From contig CM059186.1 of assembly GCA_030323885.1 (NCBI GenBank), forward strand, positions 24,137,849-24,201,848: a DNA stretch of 64,000 nt, written 5' to 3'. The position numbers and the translations under genes were made by a program. Each line of letters starts with the position of its first letter. Position 1 is the stretch's first letter. Of the stretch, positions 26,001 through 41,000 are shown one piece after another. The DNA comes from Branchipolynoe longqiensis. Its lineage: Eukaryota > Annelida > Polychaeta > Phyllodocida > Polynoidae. The notes beneath the pieces are model-generated. The model was not told where the DNA came from. It saw only the letters and a list, made by a program, of their open reading frames with translations, and did not search any database.

Positions 26001-29000
26001 ACCAGCGGAACTCGGAACACAAGTATTAGAGGCAGCCATTGCGTGTTGTTACATCAGTATGGGGCGTTGGTGACATGTGAGTCTTAGCCTCCCAGGTTAC
26101 CCACTACGGAATTGAATACATGATTGATTGGTGGTTGTGTTACACCATGTCGGCAACAAAGGCCATATTCACGGCGAGAAGTGTTTAACTTGTATTGTGT
26201 CCATTTTCGTTTAACCATCACATTTACACAGAGTGTTTTTGCAACACACAATGATGAATAAAAATGTCATCGGAAACATAAACACAATTGTCTGTGAGCA
26301 TGAAAATATACAACTACACGGTTTTTCCTTCAAAAACACTGTTTTTATGACAACCTAAAAAGGCACCACTCCACTCTATCCGCCCCACTTCCTCTGCCCC
26401 CCTCCCCCATCTCTACCCCCCCCCCCTTCCTCCCGCCCATCTCTCCATATACTCTATGGTATCTCTACAGAGCCTTCCAAGTGTCGCGTTCTGGTCTGGT
26501 GATGATGACGTCAGTGGATTACATACAGTTCCTGGTTGTCTGCACTGTTTATCAGAATTACAGCAGCATTCGGTGATTGAAGGTGTAAGGAAGAAAGTGA
26601 ACCTATATGTCACTGTAAAAAAAAGTTCAATTAGAGAAAGCTCTGTTGCAGTGCTGTTTATATTAGCCTATTCACTTTCTGTTGTTTATTATTCGAGAAC
26701 TAGCTGTGATATGGTTAGTCCCAATCTGACTAACAACTTGGCGTATTTCTGCTGACTGACAACTACCGTATTATTACAAATGCCACACGACAGCTGCGAT
26801 GTGGCTGACCCCGACTGACTGACAACTACTGTATTATTATGACTGCCACACGACAGCTGTGATGTGGCTAACCCCGATTGACTGACAACTACCATATTAT
26901 TACAACTGCCACACGACAGCTGCGATGTGGCTGATCCCGACTGACTGACAACTACTGTATTACTATGACTGCCACACGACAGCTGCGATGTGTGACCCTG
27001 ACTGACTGATAACTACCATATTATTACGGCTGCCACATGACAGCTGCGATGTGGCCAACCCCAACTGACTGACAACTACCATATTATTACGACTGTCACA
27101 CAACAGCTGCGATGTGGCCAACCCCAACTGACTGACAACTACCATATTATTATGACTGCCACACAACAGCTGCAATGTGGCTGACCCCTACTGTCTGACA
27201 ACTACCATATTATTACGACAGCCACACAACAGCTGCTATGTGGCTGACCCTGACTGACTGACAACTTTGATATTATTACAACTGCCACACGATAGCTGCG
27301 ATGTGGCTGACCCGACTGACAAAATCGCATATTATTACGACTGCCATACAAACAGATATAAGATCACATTTTATTAGTGACGGAGGGGAGTGGGCGTTCC
27401 TGGGAGGCTGTGTCACGTTGTTATGGAGATGGCTTAGGCACAGTTTGGTTTCTATGGAGATGGAGAGGTTCCAAGAACAACAAGGGGCTGCGTGAAGAGT
27501 GTGTACCTCCTCATCGTTAACCTGCACTATATTTTTGGCCTCTTTATCGTGCTTCGATTTAGGAGGCTCCGGCTGAAAGGCGAGATCGTCCGGTTGGGCG
27601 GGCGGCTGAAAGGTTGAAAGGTCAAAAGGTCACTCAAGGTTAGCACACACTCATCAAACCCGGTCGTGGGCACCTGGAGTTGGATCACATTCTGAATTCC
27701 ACAGATTCCTTCCTCAGCTAAAATGCATAGCTGCTTCCGGTCATGTTAAAAGGGAACGCAGGTATGCATGAAATCGATCAGTCAACTTCAACTTTAAGAC
27801 ACCATCTTGGTTTACCGCAATGTCGCAAAATAACGCTCCGACGAATTAAAAAAAAAAAAAATTGTTTTTAAATAGGGAAGAAATTGAATACAACAAAGAT
27901 GTGTGTGTAATTTTGCAAATATTGCTGTGTACTTTGATAGTATATTATGATAGTATAAAGTCAGGCTACGTAGAAAGAAGAGGGGAATAATTATCGAATC
28001 GTAGCATAATAAATAATCATTATTATGAGATACATACATCCGCCAATTTATATTTATATAATAGATTATATCACACATATTTAATTTAATCTCTGCCTCC
28101 CCCAGTACCGCTATGCATTACAGACCGAGCGCTCATCTGCGGCACAGCGGTAGACATTTTAGCGAAGCGAGATGTAAAGCTGTGTAACACTGACCAGATA
28201 ACAATGGTATCCAGAGTGATTCAGTACACGGCAGTGATTTACACTAGACCTCTAGCATACATAATCTATGCACTAAACTGTCTGCACAATAGCCTTACCA
28301 ATACTGATCAGCAACTATTGTCATGCCTGTACTATACGACTAGGTATAATATATATGTATATGTGTGTGTTTATATATATACATACATACATGTGTATAC
28401 ATATTTGTATACATGTAGATAAATATATATATATGTATATATATGTAAATATGTGTATATATATGTATATACATATATATATATCCAAATGTATATATAT
28501 ATATATATACATATATGTACATATATATACACCTACATGTACACATACATATCGTGTATTTTATATATATGCATATATACAATATATACACACCAGCTAC
28601 TGACTTTTGCATCACAACTTTCATTATGCTTTAAATGAACTGATGAACTGTATAATGCAAAGTATGCATAGCATTAGTGCGTGTGGTGTTCTCTGTGTTG
28701 ACTTCAGGGTACTTTAACATGAACATGCTCAGCTATTAGCAATTAATAGTAGTCACTTAAATACTCAGTTTAATCGACTGCATTCGGATGCACCATGCCG
28801 CGGGTTACTTTAAGGCATACTCCTTCTGACCCTTTAGTCATCTCTCAATAATAATTTAACAAATATATAATATTATTTTTATATATTATTATTATTATGT
28901 TATTATTATTATTATTATTATTATAGTGTTACCAATAATATGTAATATAATGTAATTATGCACACATACTCATACACACAGACACTACTGTTAACATATG

Positions 29001-32000
29001 TAAAAACATTTTTTCTCAGGGTGTACATTTCAGGACTGCCGCTCGAGCAACCTTAGATGCATGAAGTCTGCAGTCGTATTACAAATGCCTGACACATGGA
29101 CTTTTCGCTCTTGGACCTAGCACTGCATGGATGTCCTTTCTTGTTATTATTAAATTATTCTTTAAAAAAAAATTGTACTGGTGGAATATTGTAGTAAAGA
29201 TGTTCCGAGGGGAGTTACGAGTACAAGCAATTGTGTGTCAGAATTATTTTGTATTTGTAAGCAGTGAAATAATTTTAAAAGACAAGAACTTGTTGGTTCT
29301 TTTCAAACCACAAGACTCTTACCATAGAAGCTATACACATGGTGCATATATATATATTGACAGCTATTGAGCGTTGGCAGAATTCAGAAACAGCATCACC
29401 TTTGACAAGAAATATTCAATCCCCTTTTCATCTGATGTGGGAAACGATGCAGTTATACCAACTTTAACCGATACCATATTATTTTCCGCAGTAGCTTATG
29501 TATAAAATGGACTAATGATGCTCAAACATACACACACACAACCCCAGCCTCCCCCCTCCCCCCACCCAAAAAAAGCTGCCACTGGAATTATGAGATACAA
29601 ACTCCACGCACAATGACAGGCCTATTGCAACTTCAAAATCATATAAACAAAACTAACTTTAAACAAATCCATAACTTAAAATGCATAACTTGTTTTATTT
29701 AACGTTACCTCTAGAGCACATTGATTTTCATCATCGGCTATTGGACGTCCAACATATGGTGATTCTGACACATTTCTTTGGAAGAAACCCTCCCGCCACA
29801 TAGGCTACTCTTTCCGATAAGTAGCAAGGGGTCTTTTAAAGGCACTTTCAACACAGACAGGACATCACATACCACTGCCTTTGATGAACCAGTTGTGGAC
29901 TACTGGTTGGAATGGAAAATAGCCCAAACTGCAAATGGATCCACTGAGAAGGATCGATCCGATGACTGACAGCTTCACAGGTGGACACTCTACCGCCTGA
30001 ACTATATCAAGCTCCTAATTTAGTTAAATTTAAGGATCTAAATAGACGGTGTGCATCTGTGCACATCCCTGCCTGGTCCTATTGAAAGAGCGGGAAACAC
30101 AGGTTCCCGCATTTTCTACACTATTCATCACTACCAGCAAAATGGTGAATCTAGGTCAGATTGCATAAACAACTTTTAGTTCAAGGCTTTTCAAGACTAA
30201 TTACCCAAAATAGGTTAACTTCAACGCTTTCCAAGGTCTTGAAATGGGGAAAATGAAGTTCAATACTTTTCAAGACTTTCCAGGCCCCATACGGACCCTG
30301 GAAAAAACTAAAGAAACAAAAAAAAAAGGAAACAAACGCACTAGACACGACACAAGAAATTCTCCACAGAACAGACAAAAACACTAGTAATATGCAGAAT
30401 GTGTAGATCTCCATTGAGTCTGGCATGTGGGTTGTGGGTCAATGCAACCAGTTAGTGACACACAAAGTTGTGTTTGTTTGTGTGTGAGGTGGGGTGGGGG
30501 TGGGGGTGGGGGAGGCAGTGCTGTACCTCGAAGGGGAGGCAGGGAGCACCCGCTCCCCCTGAACACATTCCACAAAAGTGGAGCATTTTCAAAGTTAAAA
30601 AAAAAAAATCTTTAGTTCCCTTGTGCGATAAAAGTCGTATCTTCCTTGAGTTTTGATTTTAATACAAAATAGCAAATATGTACTTTCTTTAAAACTGTAA
30701 CTTCCTTCTGTTGTGATGTTAAATACAAAGCAAAAAATGAATAATGAATTTAGAATTATTTTGTGGGTTTAAACAAAATGTACTTGCCATCCCTAACTAC
30801 ACCCCTGGTTGTGGGAATTATAATGATTATAGTGCCTCATTAGCACAATCAAGCAAACTGCAATATCAATTAACATGGATGAAAGTGATCTTGGATAAGA
30901 AAAGAAAAGATCGGAAATGGACGACGAGGTAGGCAATAATAGTCACAACAATCTCAGAACATTACCCAAGTAGTCTGTAATGATTGGGCATAGGCATAGT
31001 GCCAAGACTATGCTAGGAGTGTAGTGTATGACAATTCCCTATAAGTGGTAAGCCTATAAGAGAAATCCCTGCATCTTTGTGAAAATCCTCCCCTTGTTGG
31101 GATACCAGTGGAATAATAAGTGGCGGCTTCCAGGATTCTGGTGGCTACTGAGCCACCAGAAATAGAATAACCTTAAAATATAATTGTCATTTTGCTACAT
31201 TTAGGAAATATTAAATGTGTGAAATTATCCAATTATATATTATATAATCTATGTATATAACTGTTTATGTATATCTATATAAATCTTATTTTAATCTCGC
31301 AATTACCAAAAATTGCAGAAATCCCCATAACTGCGAAGTGTTTAAAAAAAACCAACGATTCTGGTTAAAGCTGCATAGTTCAATCGCTTTGAGTATCAGT
31401 TATTTTCTGAGATAAATATAGCATGTTGATTGTTATAATCTACTTTATTTTAGTGTGATATAACTATGATTTAAAATGACTGACTAACTTCGGAGATATT
31501 TGAAGTGTAAACATGCAATAATAATTTTTGTGTGCTTGTCAAAACTCTGATCCCATAGGCTTCAGCAATAACAGGTTCTCTTAATTTGACATAGTATGCC
31601 CTTCTATGTAGCAAAACATACTTAATAAGTGTATCAGTAATCAAAGTTGGATAACTAGGTTAAAATCTAGATAAGTGTTTAGCTTTAGAAAATTTGATGC
31701 TTTTATGGGACTATGCAATCTTAAAGTTACATAGTCCAATGGTTTTGAGGTTCTGTCATTTCTGAGATAAATATATTAAATTGATTGTTATCATCTTCCT
31801 CACTTAACTTTTATTTCAAATGGATAACTTTTGAGATTTTTGAAGTGGAAACATGTCAAATTAATTTTGGCAAGCACACCAAAGCTCTTACACCAGCAGC
31901 TTCTGCAGTAACAGGTTTTCTTAAATCGACATAGTATGCCCTTCTATGTAGCAACAAATACTTAATAAGTGTACCAGTAATCTAAGTTGGATAACTAGGT

Positions 32001-35000
32001 TCAAATCCAGATAAGTGTTTTGCTTTAGAAAATTTTATGTTTTGTTGAATGTTGGCCTGCTAACATTAGTAATTTGCACACGAGGAGGCCCCCGTGTGCT
32101 GGCCAGCCCACAAGTAATGTCATGCCTCACTGCACATGCCCCCCCCCCCTCACCACTCAACACCCAGCACCCTTAACTTAAGCACATACCAGCACTCACC
32201 CCACTCACGTGTTTTGCACACAACCCTCACCCCACTCACATGTTTTGCACACGACCTATTCCTGGCTCCGGCCCTTCATTCCACACCCATTTTAAAACCC
32301 TGCACTCATTCACTCCCTCGCCACTTCCCTGCTGTGCCCTCGCTTCTCCCACCCACCCTCCCTCTCTTTGAGGTTAAGTGCTGCATAATCCTCTTTTTCC
32401 TTCCTGCTACACTTCGTCTTAGTTCGGTTTCACATATATGCTATCAGTACTACCGCTTCCTTGCTTGTTCACTAGCTATCAATTATCGCTGCCAGATACT
32501 GTTCCCCTGTATGCTGTTTAACTGAACCTCCTATTTGCTCCAGAACCCTGGCTTCGACCCAGACCTGCCATCGATTCTACCGAACACTGATGACCTCCAT
32601 GCTCTGACCTCCAGTTATTCGTCCCCTCCAAGTTCCTGACCACGAATGACCAACATCCTGTCAACTAGAGCTATTCACCTGCCCTACATGTCGTCATATG
32701 CTCTGAAAGCCCGGCTTCCACCCAAACATGTCATACAGTGAAACTGCTCGCGAACTGCTCATGTCGCTTGCCTGGCAGGCTCCTGCACTTGATTTACTTT
32801 TTTGTTTTAATTTGCTTATGTCAAATTGATCCAAATAAACCTAGTTCACTATACCTGCCTGAGGGAATTATAAGACTATGCAATCTTAATATCTTCTGTG
32901 TTCCTAATGATCACTTGACATTGCATAAAATAAAGTAGATTATAGCAATCAACATACTATATTTATCTCAGAAAATAACCGATACTCAAAACCATCGGAC
33001 TATGCAGCTTTAACCAGAATTCTTTTTTTAACTTGGCTGTTTTGGGGATTTCCGCGACTTTTGATAATCTGCCAGATTAAAAGAAGATATATATATAGAT
33101 ATACACATAGAGTTATATATATATATGAATATATATATATATATAGATTATATATGTTGCCAGGATGTAAAATTCCAACAACCATTCAATCGTGCGTCGC
33201 TAACTGGTTGCAGGGCCACACCAGGACTAGGGTTGGCCGGAACGTGACAAGTGCTAGTGTTTAATAGCAGAAACCGGTGTCGATCCTAGGTGGGACAAAT
33301 AGGCAGACTCACGCTGGGTGAATAGTACACAGGAGGATGTTGGTGGTGCCTAACACATACAGAGAGAGGGCTAAATGCGTACCTTGGGCTGAAGATTAGG
33401 GACAACATAAGACATCAATTAACATCTCTCAGCATACATGAGGGAAATCAGTTAACAGCTATTGGCATACATGATGGAAGACGTGTAATGACAATATTCA
33501 AAGTGGGATAACTGCCCTGTCTTAAACTAGCTGCATTGTCTTAATTAATTACTCTGCATGCATCTGACTTTCAAAGAACAATCTAAGACCGATTAGAATT
33601 GGTTGACAAGGTTTGTATTAGATTTGTTATAACTTATGTAAAGCATCATCATATCGTATGTATCTCTGTTATAATGGTATGTAAACTTTCATTATGGTAT
33701 ATGCACCTTTACATATCATACATGATAAACAAAGATATCTTTGTTGTAACTCATGTAAACCATCGTTATATCTTATGTATTTTTGCTATATGTTATGTAA
33801 ACCTTCATTGCATCTTACATATCTTTGTTACATCTTAAGAAAAAACCCATTATATCTTATGCATGTTTGTTATATCTTATGTAAACCATAATTGAAATAA
33901 CGCAAGACCGAGTAAACCATAATTATAACTTATGTATTTTTGCTACATATTATTACAACCTTCCGATCTCGTGAACCATGTTATATCTTATGCAAACTTT
34001 CTTCGAATTTATATTTAATGGTTGTTAGAATGTAAACTCTAGTAACTAGAAAAAAGATTATCAGGCATAGATGTTATTAAACGCACTAAAACATCAAGAA
34101 ATTAAGGATCGTGGTTTCATGTCCACCCCAAAAATATCAACATCGTGTAAGTTAAAATAAAAAACACCCCAAAAACACAACCTCCCCCACATCAACCAAT
34201 AAAATCACAAGAACATTTTCGTTCCCTGTATAATTATATTTATAGGAGGATTATAAGAGACACTTGGCGAGGATCACTGTCATAAAAATGCATTGAACAT
34301 ACCCTTGCAAATTTGGTCCCAAGAATAAATAGATTAAAGTTTTTATTTAAAGAAAAGAAATCACGAACAATAGCATGCATATAAAAGATACAAAGGAAAA
34401 AGCCATATAGACCATAACCTACCCACACACTACAACACAGTATGTTGTCATGTTGGCCTCATGAAGTATATTAGCAATATTTGGGTGGTTTTATTTTGTT
34501 TATCCGCTTTTAAAGTTTGTATTGTGGGCAACAACAGTTTATGGATATTAAAACTGCACAGACCACAAGTCGATACTATATATGTATATATATATATATA
34601 TATATGTTGCCATGATGTAAAATTCCATATATATACATACACCAATATCTATCAAAATGATGGCAACAAGATTTCAATAAATAAATTTTATCTAAAAAAA
34701 AATAATTAAAAGAGAAGAGAAGCGCAGAGCGCCACCTACCTGTGACTTTGAGCCGGAGATGCCGAGCTCGACCACCTCGAGCACACCCTGCAGGCACTCC
34801 TTGTCCATCATGAGGTAGTCGTGGTCCACCAGCCACAACATGAGGCAGTGGAAGGCCGCCACGATCATCGAGTGCAGGTCCTTCGAGTGTGCCGGCGCGG
34901 GCCGCGAGCACTGGTACACGATGAACTCACAGATCCAGTTCACCGTCCGCTTGCACATCAGCATGTTCCTGTTGTTCAGTCGCACCTATAGTAAGAAGGC

Positions 35001-38000
35001 AAAACACAAGTCTCCTCTGTCAGACTCTCAAATGCACGGAAAAAGTAGGAGTATTGGTGGTACAAATGATTAAACATATTCAAGGGTGTTGGTTGATTGC
35101 TGGGCGTTTTACATCCTGGCAACATCTATGGTCATATCAGGATGGGTACTGACTTGTGACAGTGCGCATTCATGGTGACTTTATAGTGATGCTGCACTAG
35201 GAGACCAGGCTGCCAGAACCATGACCTAATATCCCACTCAGTCACATTATCCTGATATTGAGGCAACCATTCCTTGCCCTATCCTAATAATGCCTGGCTA
35301 GGAAGCGACAAGTATAAATTCCTAAGTCAATGGTTTGACTCGATCAGGGTTCGAACCCGTAAGTTCGAATCCCACGATCTACCATAACGGGAGACGGACG
35401 CTCAACTTATTCTGCCACACTGTCTGGTCAACCTAGTGTAGTATTTATTGTAAAAACATGAAGTAAGCACACTCCAGAACCCATCTTCTTCTCCACCCAT
35501 CTATTAGGGAGCCCAAAGGGACGTGGTTTGGCAGTGCAGGGAGGAACTGGAAGTGACGTAATGTCAATGCAACCGGACCAGGGCCCGTATGCAGGAGTCA
35601 GTGTTAGCGGGGTTTGGTGTTAGAGCCTGTTACCGTTTAGCTATCACCGAAATCGGGACCTGTGTCAAATCGTATGCAGGAGCGCGTAACACTTTCATTA
35701 TAGCTAAACGTGAAGTTATTTATAGATTTGGGAAATCCCTCTGCGTTTGTAGCCATATATTAGGCTCAAATCTATTGAATGCAATCATATTTAACAGAAT
35801 TAAATACGCAATAAGTGAAATTTGAGGAAATTAACCCTAAATTCGAAGCAATATTAACTCTGCCTCCGTAACGACGGCGATATTAATATTTATATTTTCG
35901 AATCGACGAGCGTAAAGTAAACAAATCGCTAATACACTGACGCCAATGCGTAGACGTCGGCCAGTATGGATGTCGACATCGACGCAGCGGTCGCGACGGC
36001 GGCGATTTGTTTACTTTACGTTCGTCGATTCGAAAATATAAGTATTAATATCGCCGCCAATGCGGCGGTAGCCTTAATAATGCTTCGAATTTAGGGTTAA
36101 ATTAATAAAATTTCACTTATTGCGTATGTAATTCTGTTAAATATGACAGCATTGAATAGATTTGGGCCTAATAAACTCGCTAAACCTGATATTTGTTAGG
36201 AGTAAGGTAACACCGGTTAAGCCTTTGGTGTTAGGCCTAACACTGACTTGTGCATACCATTTTTTCGCTGCTAAACCTGAATTCCCGCCAAACACCATTT
36301 TGCTTCGCTAACACTGACTCCTGCATACGGCCCCAGACGGTCGAGTCGGTAAGAGCGCTGGTTGTTTGTCCCATGCGGAATGTTGTGGGTTAATAAACCG
36401 GCCGAGTCAAACCGATGATATACAAAACTGACACCCTGACACTACTTAGCCTAGCATTCGGCTTTAGGACGATAGGGCAAGGACTGGTTTGTGCAATATC
36501 GGGATAAGGTGAGTGAGTGGGATATTGGGTCGTGAAGCCAGTGATGCAGGGTCTCGCAGTGGGGGCAGCGCTATACAATGGCTATGAGTGTGCGCTCTCA
36601 CAAGTCGCTACTCGTCCTGTTATGACCTTAGGTGTTGCTAGGATATAGAGCTCTGAACAAACAAACAAATACACACGTCTTTGTGGCAAATTTCGATATA
36701 CCTTGGCCAGGCCGGAGAGTACTTCCATGGCGGCTAGAGCTATGTTGAGGTCCATCTTCCATGATGCCATGAGTCTGTTGCAGACGAGGGAAGCAGCGTG
36801 TCCAAACAGTCCGTGAGCCGAGTCTAACGCACAGAAGGTAAGGTTAGTGGAATCAAAAATAGAACCAGTTATAAAACAGAGCAGAACCAACAAATATATA
36901 TATATAAAATGGACCCCATCTGAATAGGAGAGGTAGATGGTGGTGTTGGAGGTGCTGGTAGACCCTATCTGAATAGGAGGGATGTGGTGAGGAGGTGGTC
37001 AGGTGGTGGTGTCGGTGGTGGTGGTGAACCCCATCTGAATAGGTTGGTTGGTTGTTATACGTCCTGGCAACATATAAGGTCATATCAGGATGGGTACCGA
37101 CGTGTGACAGTGCACACTCATGGTGACTTTATAGTGCTGCCCCACTGGGAGACCGGGCTGCCAGTACCATATCCAACTCAGTCACATTATCCTGACACTG
37201 AGCCAACCAGTCCTTGCCCTATCCTAATAATGCCGAGTGTCTGGCTAGAAAGCGACAAGTATACATTTTAAAGTCATTGGTTTGACTCGACCAGGGTTCG
37301 AACCCATGGGTTCAAATACTACAATCTACCAAAACGGGAGACAGACGTTCAACTCATTCAGCCATCTCGTATCTGAATAGGAGAGGGAGATAGTGATGGT
37401 GGTGGTGATCCCCATCTGAATAGGAAATGGTAGGGAGTGGGGGGGGGGGGGGGTAGTGCAAGGAATAATGATTAGATCATCTGCGGTCTGCAAATGTCGT
37501 CTGCTCTGAGTACAATCTATTAACACAATGTATATATATATTCACTAAACATGCTGCACTAAATATGGAGCTTGTATGCGCAAAATGCCCTTTGGTGTTA
37601 GCAGGTTGCATTTAGTAACAACAAATGGTTAACGGTTAGAGCAAAGTAGGCGTTCCTTCCCAGGCTGTATTAGATACGGGTGCATTTATTAAAGTTGCAT
37701 ATTCCGATGAAGCATCACATTTTCAAAACCAAAAACACTTACCTAGATTTCATGGTGCATATCTAACTTACAGGGATGAAAGTGATCTCCGCGAAAAAAA
37801 GTGGAAATGCTGATATTCTCCCATAGGCTTAACATTGTCAGAGAATCGCGGAAAATTTCCGGAAGTTGGGTTTCATATATATTGGTATACGCTGATAGTG
37901 CTGCGCCGTTTGAAGCATGTATAATAGTACTAGTAATATATGCTGGTAGTGCTGCGGCGTTTGGAGCATTTATTAGTGGTATACGCTGATAGTGCTGCGG

Positions 38001-41000
38001 TGTCTGCACCACATATTAGTATAGATCTACGCTGATGGTGCTGCTGGATTGAAAAATCCCGGAAATCAGCGGAATCGCGGAGATCTTTCATCCCTGAACT
38101 TAGATACTGATAAACTTATGAAGCACTTGTTGCCAGATAGGAGGGCGAAATAAGTCAATTTAGTAGAAACTGTCACTGCTGAAGCCTATGGTATCAGAGT
38201 TCTGGTCTGCTTGCGCAGAATTAGTTTTACATGTTTGCACTTCAAATATATCCAAAGTTAGCCATTTAAAATAAAATTCACCACAAACTAAAGTGAGGTA
38301 GATTATAACAATCAATTTAATATATTTATCTCAGAAAAATGGCTAAAACTAAAAACCATCGAACTCTGCAGCTTTAAACACCCATGGCAGTTTGGAATGC
38401 CTGTATGACACTTGTGTGCTAAACAAAAAACCCGGGTAAACGTAGCCTTTCTTCGGCATTTCGGTGTGCACGCCGAAATTAATTTAATACATTTTCACTT
38501 CAAATATCTCCAAAGTTAACCATTTAAAAAAGGTTTGCTTAAAATTGAAGTAAAAAATAGATTACAACGATCAACCTATTATTTTATCTAAAAGAAATGT
38601 GGCAGAACCCAAAAACCATCATATTGTGCAACTTTTAAGTTTAAATGATTCCTTTCTTGTGTCACATGGACCAACAATGTGAAACCCACAAATAGATCAA
38701 ATCGGATGTGATATTTAATTAACTGCAATTGACACCTTCCAGAACCGCAGAACATATTATATGCAAGACTACATCAGTAGCTCTTATTTGAAGTAAATAG
38801 TTCCTTTTGAAATAACTACATTTTGACAAAACATAAGCGATAACCATAAACACTCTCGAAACATAAGACATCTCATATTTAAAATACTTGTCCATTCACT
38901 AAATTTGCACAACCCTATGAAAGTATATTTTCAAAACCAAAACATTTGATGAGATCTGATGCCACATATCCAACTAGATACTGGTGCACTCATGAACCAT
39001 CCCTTTGGAGTTTTGCCCTTTCTGAAGACGGGATGGCCGGATGAGTTAGAGCGTCCATCTCCCATGTTGGTAGACCATGGGATCAGGGGTTCGAATCCTG
39101 GTCGAGTCAAACCATTGACTTGAAAATTGATACTTGTCGCTTCCTAGCCAGACGCTCGGCATTATTAGGATAGGGCAAGGAGCGGTGGAATGAGGAAGAC
39201 CAGTCGTCTGCGACTGAAATTTCCCCTGCTTAAAAAACTAATGTACCAACAAACAAAAGAAAGTCGCTGGCTTTGACAGGTTTGTCGGTTGTTGGGAGTT
39301 TTATGCACCATGACCTGCTGTCCCACTCAGTCACATTATTCTGACACTAAGCTAACCAATCCTTGCCCTATCCTATTAATGCTGAGTGCTAAGCTAGGAA
39401 GAGACAAGTATCAATTTATATAAGTCATCGGCTTGACTCGACCGGGAAGTGAACTGCTGACCTTCCGCACGCTACGACTGCACTCTACCGATTCGGCCAC
39501 AGCGTCCGGTAAATTAATTTGCATACTTTCACTCCAAATATATCCTAACTTCTCCATTTATAATCTAAGTTAATCCGATTAAAAAATACAATATATCATA
39601 ACGACCAACATAACATATTTATCTAAAAATAATATTTTTTTAAATATGAGAAAAGTAAAAAGAATGAAAGGAATGGCCAACTTTTAATGTATGAGATCGT
39701 GATTGCCAAATACTAATGTTGTAGATGAACATCACTAAAGTGACAATACATGTGGTACATTAGTCTGTGCCTTTGGAACTAGAGCGATGGTTTCGGTGAA
39801 GAATGTAGCTGATCTATTTGTTAAGCATTACAGCTTACAAAGCCCACTAAGCGCAAGCACTGGGGATGCTTATCTAAAAGGGTGAGATTATAAAGAACAC
39901 ACACAACCACCAGATTGTCACTCCCTCACAACTTCTAACCTAGATAAAAGATTCACCCTGTATTTGAAGTAGGGGTGAAGAACAACCCATTAGAAAAATG
40001 TGGCGAAAGGCTCGGTAAATGAAATGAGCAGATAAACTCTTAATTTAAGAAGCAAAATATATTCTTCACATATATCTTAATACTTACCTGCTACTTTTCA
40101 TTTGAAAAATATAATAAAACATGCAGTTTAATAGACTTTAAAAGTTAAATCGACCGCATTCTATCGTCGCTATCTTGTCTTTCTGCATTCTCTCCCATTT
40201 CACCAAATCTGTGCTGATATAAGTAGCCATTGGATACTGGAATTATTAATGAGGAATGCCACTTCCTGTTCCATCTAAAGCAATTTTTTCCCGTATTTAG
40301 ACTATCTTGTCATTCACCCCTACTCCAAGTATGGGGTGAATCATGTATCTACCTCTAGCCAAATGACGTCTCAGAGATAGCCCTCAATTCATGGCCTTGT
40401 ATTGTTGCGGTCATGATTTTAATTACATGCTACACAATTTTTTCAAAGCGCATGAAATCAATCACTCTAAGGTGTCTATGACGGTGCTAGAGTCGTGAAA
40501 GCAGCCAGTATAATGCGTGTATTATGGTGATAGAACTATGCCTTAGGACAAACAAGAGAAAATGTATTGTTACTTGTACCTAGTAAGCACCAATTTTGAA
40601 AATAGACACCATGTCTATTTCCTGTTATTATTTTTTGTTGCAAGCGTTATTAATTATAGCTTCATGCCACCAATATGATGATTTTGTCTGAAGGTTGATT
40701 ACAAGTAACATGACGGACATAATATTGTTTCGAAATAAAAACTAACAAATATGTACGGTAATAGAATTTGGCACTCCGCTAAACTGATGACGTCATACAC
40801 ACATGCGCACACGCACGCATGCACGCACGCACATATAAACGCACATATACACAAACAGCCATCAATTTTCTCATCCACATTCCAATTGTCTGAGTGAAAT
40901 CTAAAAATAGACTGGCGTCAGGATTTGGCAAGGAGACGTGCCAATCAGAAAGAAACAAGACTATTTGCTGTTGCCTGACCTCAGGTGAGATAAATAAATA

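Larger units (their letters stand above)
21955..27506 (-). other. RALGAPB: RALGAPB 5.6-kb intron
   Basis: It contains a (CACG)n tract (about 22974-23060), MULE-like MITEs at 23373-24213 and 24960-25384, a SINE (25459-25788) and a 63-bp minisatellite (26740-27345). 22000-22970 and 25830-26500 show nothing recognisable beyond low-complexity C runs. Confidence 0.75.
27606..34739 (-). other. RALGAPB: RALGAPB 7.1-kb intron
   Basis: It contains a TATACA microsatellite (28340-28600), an ATT tract (28866-28925), a SINE (29683-30008), MITE fragments, two adjoining TTAA MITEs with an insertion (31365-33013) and a short AT minisatellite (33600-34010). 27620-28330, 28930-29680 and 34010-34570 hold nothing I recognise. 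Confidence 0.75.

Noticed and set aside
26689..27175. Repetitive minus-strand frames [13 protein letters not shown]
   Set aside because: Translation of the 63-bp minisatellite, for the same reason.
32136..32525. 129-codon plus-strand frame rich in Pro, His and Leu
   Set aside because: Low-complexity pyrimidine-rich sequence inside an insertion, with no recognisable domain.
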